A stretch of 64,000 bases of DNA from Bos javanicus (lineage: Eukaryota > Chordata > Mammalia > Artiodactyla > Bovidae). The number at the start of each line of letters is the position of its first letter. The first letter of the stretch is position 1. The stretch spans positions 120,224,001 to 120,288,000 of the forward strand of contig NC_083869.1 in NCBI RefSeq assembly GCF_032452875.1, given 5' to 3'. The translations under genes were made by a program, and so were the position numbers. The notes beneath the pieces were generated by a model. The model had not been told where the DNA came from. It did not search any database and saw only the letters and a list, made by a program, of their open reading frames with translations. Below are positions 33,687 through 44,828 of this stretch, in pieces.

Positions 33687-36590
33687 ATGCAGGGGGCCTG
33701 CGTGCTGCTGCTGCTGGGCCTGCGGCTACAGCTCTCCCTCGGCCTCATCCCAGGTAATCGGGCAGCTCCCAGCAGCCCCTACTCACAGGGGTGGCTCCAG
33801 GCTGACCTGACCAACACTCTCCCCTTGGGCAGTCGAGGAGGAAGACCCCGCCTTCTGGAACCGCCAGGCAGCCCAGGCCCTTGATGTGGCTAAGAAGCTG
33901 CAGCCCATCCAGACAGCTGCCAAGAATGTCATCCTCTTCTTGGGGGATGGTGAGTGTGCTAGGCTGGTCCATACCCCGTCCCCCGACAACCCTAGAATCC
34001 TGGGCTGCCGGCTGACCCAGGCTGGCCCCAGGGACTCAGACCTGACACAGTGTACCTTCAGGGATGGGGGTTTCCACGGTGACAGCCACTCGGATCCTAA
34101 AGGGGCAGATGGCTGGCAAGCCGGGACCTGAGACACCCCTGGCCATGGACCAGTTCCCATACGTGGCTCTGTCCAAGGTAAGGGCCAAGTGGCCTCAGGG
34201 TGGTCTACACCAGAGGGGTGGGTGTGGGCCTAGGGAGCAGGGTAGGAGGGAAAGCCCCAAGAGCGTTGGGGGCTGAGATAGGGGCTGGGGGCTGTGAGGA
34301 TGGGCCCAGGGCCTGGGTCAGGAGCTGGGTGTCTACGTCAGCAGAGCTGAAGTCGTCTCTGCCCCCAGACATACAACGTGGACAGACAGGTGCCAGATAG
34401 TGCAGGCACTGCCACCGCCTACCTGTGTGGGGTCAAGGGCAACTACAGAACCATTGGTGTAAGTGCAGCCGCCCGCTACAACCAGTGCAACACGGCAAGT
34501 GGGAATGAGGTCACGTCTGTGATGAACCGGGCCAAGAAAGCAGGTGGGCTTGGGCGTCAGCTTCCCGGGCAGGGACGGGCTCAGAGACCTCAGTGGCCCA
34601 CCGTGACCTCTGCCACCCTCAGGGAAGGCAGTGGGAGTGGTGACCACCACCAGGGTGCAGCACGCCTCCCCAGCCGGGGCCTACGCGCACACGGTGAACC
34701 GAAACTGGTACTCAGACGCCGACCTGCCTGCCGATGCCCAGACGAATGGCTGCCAGGACATCGCCGCACAGCTGGTCAACAACATGGATATTGACGTGCG
34801 ACATGTTGGGCACAGGGCGGGGCTGGGCACAGGTGGTGGGGCACACTCGCAACACAGTCGTAGGTAACCTCCAGCCCTGCGGTGTTTCAGGGTTTTCATG
34901 GGTTTGTGTGTGTGTATGTGTGGTGGGGTGGCACCATGTAGGAGGTGGGGACAGGCCTTCCCACAGACCTGGTGGGGGAGGTAGGGGCTGTGTGAGAGGA
35001 GTAAAGGGCCAGCCAGGCCCCTAACCCACCTGCCCTAATCTCTGGCTCCAGGTGATCCTGGGTGGAGGCCGAAAATACATGTTTCCTGTGGGGACCCCAG
35101 ACCCTGAATACCCAGATGATGCCAGTGTGAATGGAGTCCGGAAGGACAAGCAGAACCTGGTGCAGGCATGGCAGGCCAAGCACCAGGTAATGGGGGCTCA
35201 CGGATGTGGGGGTACAGTGGGGCTGGGCCTGGGGTGTCGGGCTATGGGCTGAGGCCTGGTTCTGCCCTCCCAGGGAGCCCAGTATGTGTGGAACCGCACT
35301 GCGCTCCTTCAGGCGGCCGATGACTCCAGTGTAACACACCTCATGGGTAACAACTCCACCCACCCCCACTGTCCTCCCCAGGATGGGTGCCACGGGCCAC
35401 CCCCGTCCTCAGCTTGAGGGTCACCACTGCTCCCCTTTCCCACAGGCCTCTTTGAGCCAGCAGACATGAAGTATAATGTTCAGCAAGACCCCACCAAGGA
35501 CCCGACCCTGGAGGAGATGACGGAGGTGGCCCTGCGAGTGCTAAGCAGGAACCCCAGGGGCTTCTACCTCTTTGTGGAGGGTGAGTGGCAGCCCCTTGGT
35601 GAACAGAGGTGTGATGAGGGCCATCAGGGTGGGTTTGGTATCTTATATGTGACTTATCTGCAGGAGGCCGCATTGACCACGGTCACCATGATGACAAAGC
35701 TTATATGGCACTGACCGAGGCGGTCATGTTTGACAATGCCATCGCCAAGGCTAATGAGCTCACTAGCGAACTGGACACGCTGATCCTTGTCACTGCAGAC
35801 CACTCTCATGTCTTCTCTTTTGGTGGCTATACACTGCGTGGGACCTCCATTTTTGGTAAGCCCAGGGAGAGTGGCAGGTCCTTGCCCCTAAGTTACGAGG
35901 CACAAAGTGCTCTGAGCCAGTTCCCTCATCTGTCAAGTGGGGTAGTAACAGCAACTGCCCTGCATCGCTCTGGTGAGGATTAAGTCACTGAACAGACAAG
36001 ACCTGCCTAGGCTCTGCACACAGGGGGAGCCACAAAGGCTAGGGTCAGTGTGATCACGGGGTCCCCTCTTCCCTGAAGGTCTGGCCCCCAGCAAGGCCTT
36101 AGACAGCAAGTCCTACACCTCCATCCTCTATGGCAATGGCCCTGGCTATGTGCTTGGCGGGGGCTCGAGGCCCGATGTTAATGACAGCACAAGCGGTAAG
36201 TGTAGTGGGTGGGGTGCTGGGAGGTGGGGACCCTGGCCAGAAATTGTGGGGAGGGGAAGGCTGCCTCCCTTGTCACATTAACTCCCCACCTTCTGGCCAG
36301 AGGACCCCTCGTACCGGCAGCAGGCGGCCGTGCCCCTGGCTAGCGAGACCCACGGGGGCGAGGACGTGGCGGTGTTCGCGCGCGGCCCGCAGGCGCACCT
36401 GGTGCACGGCGTGCAGGAGGAGACCTTCGTGGCGCACATCATGGCCTTTGCGGGCTGCGTGGAGCCCTACACCGACTGCAATCTGCCGGCCCCCGCCAGC
36501 GTCCCCGACGCCGCGCACCTGGCGGCCAGCCCGCCTCCACTGGTGCTGCTGGCCGGGGCGATGCTGCTGCTGGCACCCACCTTGTACTAA
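33687..36590 (+). CDS. ALPI: Intestinal-type alkaline phosphatase, copy 3 (Asp322 form)
   Basis: Exons 33687-33753, 33833-33949, 34062-34177, 34369-34543, 34623-34795, 35052-35186, 35274-35346, 35446-35580, 35664-35855, 36079-36195 and 36301-36590 join to 529 codons plus TAA, open throughout with GT-AG introns. The signal peptide is the same as in copy 2; the mature start is LIPVEEED. All metal ligands and catalytic residues are kept (Asp42, Ser92, Ser155, Arg166, Glu311, Asp316, His320, Asp357, His358, His432). Residue 322 is Asp (codon 35693-35695), as in the classical bIAP I isozyme; VEEED, RKYMFPVG and VQAWQAKHQ also look bIAP I-like from memory. Changes against copy 2 near the active site are P47S, N60A and L63P. 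Ser47 is the placental-type state. The N122 sequon is lost (NTA) but N249 (NRT) is kept. The C-terminus is four residues shorter than copy 2. Probably a GPI-anchored apical ectophosphatase. Confidence 0.93.
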
Positions 36591-37409
36591 CCCCCACCAG
36601 TTCCAGGTCTCGGGATTTCCCGCTGTCCTGCCCAAAACCTCCCAGCTCAGGCCCTACCGGAGCTACCACCTCAGAGTCCCCACCCCGAAGTCCTATCCTA
36701 GCTGCCACTCCTGCAGACCCGACCGGGCCCCACCACCAGAGTTTCACCTCCCAGCAGTGATTCACCTTCCAGCATTGAAGGAGCCTCAGCTCACAGCCCT
36801 TCATGGCCCGGCCCATCCCCGAGGCTGAGGCCCTGATTTCCCTGTGACACCCGTAGACCTACTGCCCGACCCCAACTTCGGTGGCTTGGGATTTTGTGTT
36901 CTGCCACCCTGAACCTCAGTAAGGGGGCTCGGACCATCCAGACTGCCCCTACTGCCCACAGCCCCACCTGAGGACGAAGCTGGCACGGTCCCAGGGGTCC
37001 CAGGCCCGGCTGGAACCCACACCTTGCCTTTCAGGCGACCCTGGGACTCTGGGGTTTCCGGGAGGAGTGGCTTTCGGGAGGCGTGGTTTCCGATGGGCGT
37101 GGCTTCTTGGAAACTTGGCTCCCGCCCCTGGAACCCAACCTGTGGTCATCTGGGGCCCAAGGAGACGTCTCAGCCCAGGAGCTCCGGGGGACCCTGGACA
37201 GAGCCCTCAGCAGCCCCTCCTAGGAACCCAACGGTACCATTACAGAGAGGAGACAGTGACACAGAGGAGAGGAGACTTGTCCCAGGTCCTTCAGCTGCTC
37301 TGAAGGTGGCCCCGGTGTCCATTCCAGGCTGGGAGATCCCAGGAACAGCGGGAGAGCTGGGGGTGGGGACACAGGCCCCGCCCTCCTGGGAGGCAGGAAG
37401 CAGCTCTCA

Positions 37410-37415
37410 AATAAA
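37410..37415 (+). terminator. Polyadenylation signal AATAAA, ALP copy 3
   Basis: AATAAA about 820 bp after the stop codon, conserved with copies 1 and 2. Confidence 0.8.
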
Positions 37416-37921
37416 CTGTTCTAAGTATGATACAGGAGTGATACATGTGTGAAGAGAAGCCCTTAGGTGGGGGCACAGAGTGTCTGGGTGAGGGGGGTCA
37501 GGGTCACATCAGGAGGTTAGGGAGGGGCTGATGAAGGGCTGACGTTGAGCAAAGACCAAAGGCAACTCAGAAGGACAGTGGTGCAGGACTGGGTGTGGTC
37601 AGCAGGGGGACTGGTTGGGGGAGCCTGGCGGGTCAAGAGGGTCAAAGCCGAGAGAGTGGGAGGACCGGGGATCAACTGGAATTTCATCCAGAGTGTGGGA
37701 GAGGGGTGGAAGACTCTGAGCAGGGACATAACAGGACCGGAAGACTCTAGAAAATACCCTGCTGACCTCTGAGTAGGGAAGACTATTCTATTTCTTTTTC
37801 TGTTGTGCGGGTGTAGGTGGGAGCTGGGAAACCAGAGAGGAAGTACAGACTCCTAACATTTCTGACCTCTGTCTGAAAATATTCAGGAGCACCCACGCCA
37901 ATATAAAAACACTGAGTATGT

Positions 37922-38135
37922 GAGAGTGAAAGTGTTAGCCACTCACTTGTGTCCACCTCTTTTGCAACCCCATGGACTGTAGCCTCCCAGGCTCCTCTGT
38001 CCATGGGATTCTCCAGTCAAGAAAACTGGAGTGGGTTGCCATTTCCTGCTCCAGGGGATCTTCCCTACCCATGGTTTGAACCCGGGTCTCTTGCATTGCA
38101 GGCAGATTCTTTACTGTCTGAGTCATGTAACCCAC
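37922..38135 (-). repeat. Bov-tA SINE
   Basis: Minus-oriented: 'gaaagtgttagccactcact', 'aaccccatggactgtagcct', 'gcattgcaggcagattcttt'. Confidence 0.85.
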
Positions 38136-40035
38136 CCCACAGACACATTCCAAAGAATTTTATAGGATTGAAGACAGCCACATTTTCCAATACATTTTAC
38201 AAAACTACAGATTTCTTTGTACTTTTACAAAGTTGCAGGGAAAGCATTTTGCCCTCACTAGAAATGTTAGTATGACTGAATGTGCTTCCTTATTTACTAA
38301 AATTTTGATTTCGCACTGTAAAACTTCAATCTGAAGGCCAGGCTCTCAGGACAGTTTGCTTCAACTCTGATTTTTAGTGACTGTCACAAACCATGGAGCT
38401 GAATGGAAGGAGGGCTTTACTAAATTACTGGACTGGTTTTTACACTCCACCCACCCACTGTGCAAAGGCATTTTGTTACAATGCAGCTTGTGTGGTTCAA
38501 CCTTCTCTGTTGTCAGTTAGCTGGTCCAAAAAACCAAAGGGAAAGAGCTGCTTGTTTATGTTTCATAAATGGGTTCAACTCCCAAGGAAACTCTTCATTT
38601 TCAAACCACAGGTTTGAAAAACAGATTATTCTCGAATTCGTGGTGATGGTCACACAACTTTGAATATTCTAAAAAAAAACTGCAGAATAGTACACTTGAA
38701 AAAGGTGAGTTTTATCATACATAAATGAAACCTAACTTACAAAAACAGTTTTTGTTTCCAAGCTTTTAAAAAGTGTGTAGGTCCAAGTGTTGGCACAAAA
38801 TCATGTCCACGGACACATTTTCAAGCATCAGTTCTAAAATCTTTACCATGAAGGGGCAGATGCAGAGAAAGTATGCTTATTTTTTTCAAGCTTTTGTTTT
38901 TAGTGCTTAAGACTGATAATTGCTGACAAAATAAATTTTTACATACCAGGTATGGGGAACTCATTCTGTTTTACATGAGTTCACTTGATTTTTGTCCTAT
39001 CAAATATACTTTGTACATCTAATTTAATTCTTAAGAAAAGGGCACATTGAGTAGGCATAAAGAATGTCCAAGTTAAAAAAAATTTAAAATTCCTCCCTTT
39101 CTGGGACACCAATCCTGGTCCAATCCTGGGACTCCCTCCCCAGCTGCCAAGGCCATACTGACTCTCTTTATGTGCTGATCTGATTTTTTTTTTCAAACCT
39201 TGAAGGAATGTATTCATGACTTGTTTTATTTCTTTGTTCTGACAATATGTAAAACCATGCTGAAATCCATGCTTCTCCGGAGCAGTTTCTTCCAGTTTCC
39301 CCCAGACAGCAGGCTGTCTTCCAGGTTATAGTCCTTAGTTTGGCTCAAATAAAACTTTACAATTCCTACTAACATTATGGATTGTTTATAGATTATTTCT
39401 GTCAACATGCTTGTCACCTAGAGAAATATCAGCACGTTGAATTTTAAGAAGGAAAGGGAGTCAGGAAGAAAGAAGGCAGAAGGACTCATGCCAGCCCCCT
39501 TCAATATCTTGCCATAAAGATGGCTCATTCTGTGGGGTTAATCTGGAACATTCTCAAGGTCACACTCAATCCCATTACCAAGACTATCATGAAGCTTCTC
39601 CCTTACTCAGACAGTCTTGGTTTTAGAAAGTGAACACCATGGATGACTCCTATTGCATTTTATGTGCTCTCGAGGCTTCTAGTTCTTTCCTGCAATGGTT
39701 TGACCAGAGATGGCCTTTGCAGGTTCTGCTGCCTCTGCAGCTTTTATCATTCAGAATCGTTTTTTTTTTTTTTTTTTCTTTAAATGCTTCCCAACTCTTT
39801 TCTCCGCCATCCTGTGTGTGGTTGAATTTGCACCTCACCACATCTTCTCACAAGACTTTCAGTCTCAAGAGATTCCTGGTCAAGATACAAAAGCAGAGTC
39901 ATCCCGTTCTCAATGGATTCAAATGAAAACTGGCAATAAAATCAGGTACACCTCCAAGAGAAGACGTTGGAGGAGAACCAAGCTGGGTCTACAAGAAGCC
40001 TCACACAGGAATGCACACATTTATACTGTGTTAAG
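38136..40035. other. Intergenic, AT-rich, no gene seen
   Basis: AT-rich DNA with homopolymer runs (for example about 17 T at 39760). ORFs are at most 167 codons and run into repeats. No exon or RNA gene was recognised. Confidence 0.5.
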
Positions 40036-40255
40036 GCCTGACTCATTTGAGAAGACCCTGACGCTGGGAAAGATTGAGGGCAGGAGGAGAAGGGGACGAC
40101 AGAGGATGAGATGGTTGGATGGCATCACTGACTCAATGGACATGGGTTTGGGTGGACTCCGGGAGTTAGGGATGGACAGGGAGGCCTGGTGTGTGTGGTT
40201 TATGGGGTCGTAAAGAGTCGGACACGACTGAGCGACTAAACTGAACTGAACTGAA
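40036..40255 (+). repeat. BovB-derived 3' tail
   Basis: Plus-oriented: 'gacgctgggaaagattgagg', 'ggatggcatcactgactcaa', 'ggacacgactgagcgactaa' and the terminal (actga)n. Confidence 0.9.
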
Positions 40256-41518
40256 GGTCACCTACACATCAACCAACCAAATCACAATAATGAGACCATC
40301 ACTGCTGTCTGAACAGCTCATGGGAGAGACGGAATGCTTGGCTCCTGATGTTTGCTCTTTCCTCACTAGCATTCTTTGCAGCTCAGGAATAAATAAGTGA
40401 AAGCTTTGTTGGAAAAAAATCCTTCCCACTAGCTGTTCCATCAATGGATGCACTTGCACTCTTTTCCCCACATGACATTGTTTTTTATTAAACAAAGTAT
40501 GAACTGTTGGAAATACATCTTCCCTGCCACATCTTTCCTTTAGTGGATCATACACACACAAAGTGGTCTGTGTATTTCATTATTGGAACAGAATCCAGCA
40601 AATACCTTAAGCTGAGATGTGTAGAAACATCTGTACTTTCAGCCAACTGACTGTATAGCAAACCTCCCACACTGGGTAATTTGCTCTAACACTTTTTCTT
40701 CAATCTACAGCAATGTTTTCTCTACATCTTCCAAAGGTATTTGCTGACAAAGAAATGCCTTTCGGTTTTTCGACAGATCATTTTCTGTTCATTGTTTCTG
40801 CCATTTTTACTGCAGCAGAAAGAATAAATGTTTGCCTGGTGGTAGGTGTTTTTCGTCTTGTCCTATTACGCAAGAAACTTTAAAAGAGCCTTCCAAATAT
40901 TTATCATTGCTTAGGGAAATATCAAAAAGTACGAGGTAGAACAGCACATCACTTTAAACATCACGGGGAAAAAACTGTGGGGGGGTTGTCTTCATGTCCT
41001 GAAAGCTAAGGTTTTAAATGCCTTGCAAACCAGAGAGGTTCATGCTGTTATTGAGACTATCTCAAGGTGCCCCCAGAGCAAACCAATGATGATGGAGGTA
41101 GGGGTGCTTCAAACAGTTTGGTTTTGTTTAATGTTTTATGTTTGGGGCTGACTTCCCGTCAGCTCTGTACCATGGGTGATGAGCATGTGTCAGGAGGGAG
41201 GAAGTAGCAACCACTTAACCTGGTATGGATTACAAGTATTATTTGCAGTCTCTTTACAAGAAATTTTTGTAAGCCCACTTGATTTCTTGGGAGGAATCAT
41301 TTGTTTAAAACTACATTAGATCATATAATCTATAGATCTACTTAGCTAGACACACTCAACTTACTCAGCCTCAATCCACCAGAAGTGAGCAAATGAGAAA
41401 GGAACACAGTGTCAGCCCCCTGCCTGAAGTGCCCACATTCTCTTCCCAGGACACCTGCCGGCCATGCTGGAGGGTGGGGGCCTGGTCAAAACCATTGCAG
41501 ATAGAGAAGAGATAGATA
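40256..41518. other. Intergenic, AT-rich, nothing recognised
   Basis: AT-rich unique-looking DNA without long ORFs or familiar repeats. Confidence 0.45.
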
Positions 41519-41636
41519 ACTTTTTTTTTTTTGACTGCACAGCATGTGCGATCTTAGTTACCCAACCAAGAATCAAACGTGTGCCCCGTGTAATGGAAAT
41601 GCAAGGTCCTAACCACTGGCCTGCCAGGGAAGTCCC
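41519..41636 (-). repeat. CHR-type tRNA-derived SINE
   Basis: T-run then 'gactgcacagcatgtgcgat' and 'ctaaccactggcctgccagg', the minus-oriented CHR pattern. Confidence 0.75.
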
Positions 41637-42090
41637 CAGATAGAAAATTCTATTTGAGCCAAGTGGAGATTATAACCAAGTAGGAAGTCTTTCCGAAAAC
41701 TCCAAGGACTGCTCCCACACATTTTTCAAATAAAGGATCATACATTAAGAGGAGACAGCCATATTTTACACAAAGTTCACCTAAAGATACAGAGTCCAGA
41801 CAAGCACATACATAGTGAGCAACAGGTCCCAGGAACCCCTTATGGGATTGGGAAAGAAATGTAACGTACTAAGGAGTTACGCTGCCTGTGTCAGAAAAAA
41901 TAAAAAACAACACTGATCTTCATGATAGAGCAGGCACTCGCAGCTTCAAGAAGGTCAGCTTCATGTATAATGCAGATGCAGGCTGCACACTAGGGAGGGC
42001 CCACCACGGGCAGGGAATGCGTTATGCTTAGGTTGCCTTGCCCTGCCCCCAACATAAATTTTACTTCATCAGGATGAAGGTTCCAGGATG

Positions 42091-42287
42091 GAGTGAAAGT
42101 GAAAGTTGCTCAGTCATGTCTGACTCCTGCAACCCCATGGACTATACAGTCCATGGAATTCTCCAGGCCAGAATACTGGAGTGGGTAACCTTTCCCTTCT
42201 CCAGGGGTTCTTCCAAACCCAGGGATCGAATCCAGGTCTCCTGCATTGCAGGTGGATTCTTTACCAGCTGAACCACCAGGGAAACCA
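42091..42287 (-). repeat. Bov-tA SINE
   Basis: Minus-oriented: 'gtgaaagtgaaagttgctca', 'gcattgcaggtggattcttt', 'gaaccaccagggaaacc'. Confidence 0.9.
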
Positions 42288-42457
42288 GGGCTGATGGCCC
42301 AGGTTTGTGGCAAGGCTGGAATGAGATAAAGCCTGGAAGAGCTGGACACACGTTAGGCACTCTGGAAGGACTGATGTCCCTTCAACCAACCAGTTGAGAT
42401 CTGAGTGGGAGACCAGTCATCCTTGGGCCCCAGACAGAACTCTCTCTTTGGGGAAAA

Positions 42458-42637
42458 AAAAAAAAATTATTTGGCTGTGTTGGGTTGGCTCTTACAGTAT
42501 GGGCTCAATAGTTGCAGGATGTGGGCTTAGTTGCTCCTCAGCAGCAAATGGGATCTTAGTTCCCCAACCACGGATCAAACCTACATCCCTTGCACTGCAC
42601 AGTGATTCTTAACCACTGGACCACAAGAGTAGTCCCC
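42458..42637 (-). repeat. CHR-type tRNA-derived SINE
   Basis: A-run then 'ttatttggctgtgttgggtt' and 'ttcttaaccactggaccaca', minus orientation. Confidence 0.75.
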
Positions 42638-44356
42638 CAGACAGGACTCTTAAGATCAACAATTCCTGATGACTACAGGTGCATCACTCCCTGCAAAGTT
42701 CAGACTGGGCTCTAGGGGGCGCCCCAGGTTCAGTCCCAGCCAAACCTGTAGCCCAGCCCAGCCCTGGTTTCTGGAGTCCCTCCTTCCCTCCGACCCAACC
42801 CCAACCCCTGGTCCCTGCACCAAGCCCAGCGGGGCTCTGGTGACCACACAGGATGCTTCCTGATGGGTAGGCACAGGTGCTGCCTGGAAATCTCGGGAGA
42901 CCTCAGACGAAATGACCTTCATCCTGACCTTGTGGCCGATGCTCCCATCTGAGGCTGTGACCTCCCCTGCGTCTCCCGACCTGCTCAGCATCTGCATGAC
43001 CAGCCGTTGTCCCTTTCAGGATGCCTCCCCCATCCCTGTCTCCGGTAGGGGTGGGGTTGGGGGTCCAGAGACCTGCAGGAAGCTGAGTCATATTCTTAGT
43101 CGCACACTCTGATCTAAAGTGACCCAGGGCCTGCTTCCTCCAGGTGAACAGAGCTTCAGGGTCGCTTCTGCACACACGCCAGGCCACAGCCCAGAATCCC
43201 CTCAACATCCCCTTGCCACCAGGGATGCCCAACCTGTGCCAACATGCCTGGCATGGTGCCCAGAAGCCAGTTGTGTGTCTCTGGAGCCGCCCCTCGGGAC
43301 GAAATAGCTGCCCCACCATCCAGATGTTGAGGCCACCATCCACCTCAGTAGGGAGCATCCAGCTCTTTGAGGGTTCTAGCCCTTTCCCCCTTTTATGTCC
43401 CCAGTAAGAAGTGCTTTTACTAGTCATAAACACACAATGGAACTCTATTTGTAAGAATTAAAGACATGTCACTCTTTTTTTTTTTCCTGCATGAAAACAG
43501 GTTATTTATTGGTGAGATAATTAGAAAAGCTCACTAGATGTCCCAGTTCCTGGTCATCAGCAGCAGGGCACCCCCTCCGCCCCCACCCCAGCCGGGGCTC
43601 CTCGAGTGACAGGAAAGTCATCTCCTTCAGACCTCTGTCAGTGGTGACCGCCATGGTCTGGTCCCATGGGAATCTAGGAGGGTTTTTTATTACTATTTAC
43701 ACAAAGTAGACCAGGAGAGACGCGGCTTTGCAGCACTACAGGACTGCGGCTTGGGGATCTAAGCTGCCTGTTGCCCAGTGAATTGGCCTGAGTGGCAGCC
43801 AGAGGCTTGCAGGTCCGGGCCCAGCTGAGGTCTGGGGGGGGGGGGGCAGGCGCCATGTCCTTTTCCTCTGACCCGGTGAGCTCATGCTGGCTCGCAGCCC
43901 GACTGCAGGGCTGCTCAGAGGGCTGGACCCGAGGGATGGGAGGTGTGTCCCCTGCAGCCCCTGCAGTGGGAGCCCCCACCCTGTGCAGGAGGCAGGGAGC
44001 GTGGGGAGGAGGGAGGCATCCATGGGCCTGGCTGGGCCGGGCCCTTGTTGAGGACAGCGGGCCACAGGGCAGAGAGGGGCTGAAGGACACCCCCATACTA
44101 GTGTGGGGGGATGCGGTCAGTGGAACCTGAGGGTTGGTGCCTCAAGGGTGGCCTGTAACCGAGTGAGGGCTGAGAACCCCACCAGGGCCAACAAATAGGC
44201 CCCAAATGAGCCACAAGCTGTGTCCCAGGAACACAAAAGTTGGTGTTAGGTCTGCAGGGTTAGGAGCCTGGGGTCCCCTTGACCACACAGAGCTGAGACC
44301 CACCAGGGGTGGAGGCCTGATCCCATGATAGCTCTGCAGGACAGGACAGGGTGCAA
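42638..44356. other. Intergenic, GC-rich
   Basis: No supported gene. Contains a 13-base G run at about 43836-43848 and two minus-strand AATAAA signals (plus-strand tttatt near 43502 and 43686). Open frames of 100-180 codons on the minus strand have low-complexity composition and no domain. Confidence 0.4.
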
Positions 44357-44532
44357 CTAGCTTTCACCAAAGGCGAGGGGGCCTTGGGACGTGGTATCCC
44401 CGCCTGCAGTGGTTTTCGAGGTGAAGACATCCGCCCTGCCCAGCCTCAGGGTGAAGTCCACGCTGCCAGAGTCCTGCTCAGCCACATGCCACATGCTGTC
44501 CAAATTCAGGGTCTCCTTCAGGAAAATGGAGC
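44357..44532 (-). other. Exon-like minus-strand ORF with a good splice acceptor (unassigned)
   Basis: On the minus strand a pyrimidine-rich tract ending CTCTGCAG lies just above 44532. It is followed by 58 open codons, beginning after a two-base partial codon, to TAG at 44357-44359. The peptide (for example LDSMWHVAEQDSGSVDF) is not low-complexity, but I do not recognise a family. No matching upstream exon was found, so it may be chance, a pseudogene exon or part of an unannotated gene. Confidence 0.2.
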
Positions 44533-44828
44533 CTGCAGAGCAAGGACTTCTAGGGGGAGGATGGGCTGAGAGTCATACTGTTCTGAAACCTTCAATAATC
44601 CCATGAAGGAATTATAAATAATGTGCTCGGAGGCCTGCATTTTTCTGTAAAATGTTCCCAAGAACTGCCTCATGTGGTTACCTGCTGTGCAGTGACAGGT
44701 ACCCTGGAGGCTGCCTGGCTCCAAAGCAGAAAATGTCTCCGTTATCCAGGAGCCCTCTGGGACCCCCGCAGGCTGGGGCAGAGACTGAGGTGTCTTGTGA
44801 CCCCTCGCAAGTCAGCAGGGGAAACGCC

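Larger units (their letters stand above)
32341..37575 (+). repeat. Alkaline phosphatase segmental duplication, unit 3
   Basis: Bov-tA, L1 remnant (uninterrupted), (CA)n, ALP copy 3 and 3' flank. Similarity to units 1 and 2 fades at about 37560-37580, within the 'gcaaagaccaaagg' segment. The last about 250 bp of the unit and a terminal Bov-tA are absent, so this is the outer edge of the array or was rearranged. Confidence 0.8.

Noticed and set aside
42903..43433. 176-codon minus-strand ORF
   Set aside because: No domain and no supporting splice sites; overlapping frames on both strands are equally open.
43674..44096. 140-codon minus-strand ORF near AATAAA
   Set aside because: Pro/Ser/Ala-rich composition typical of noncoding GC-rich DNA; no recognisable family.
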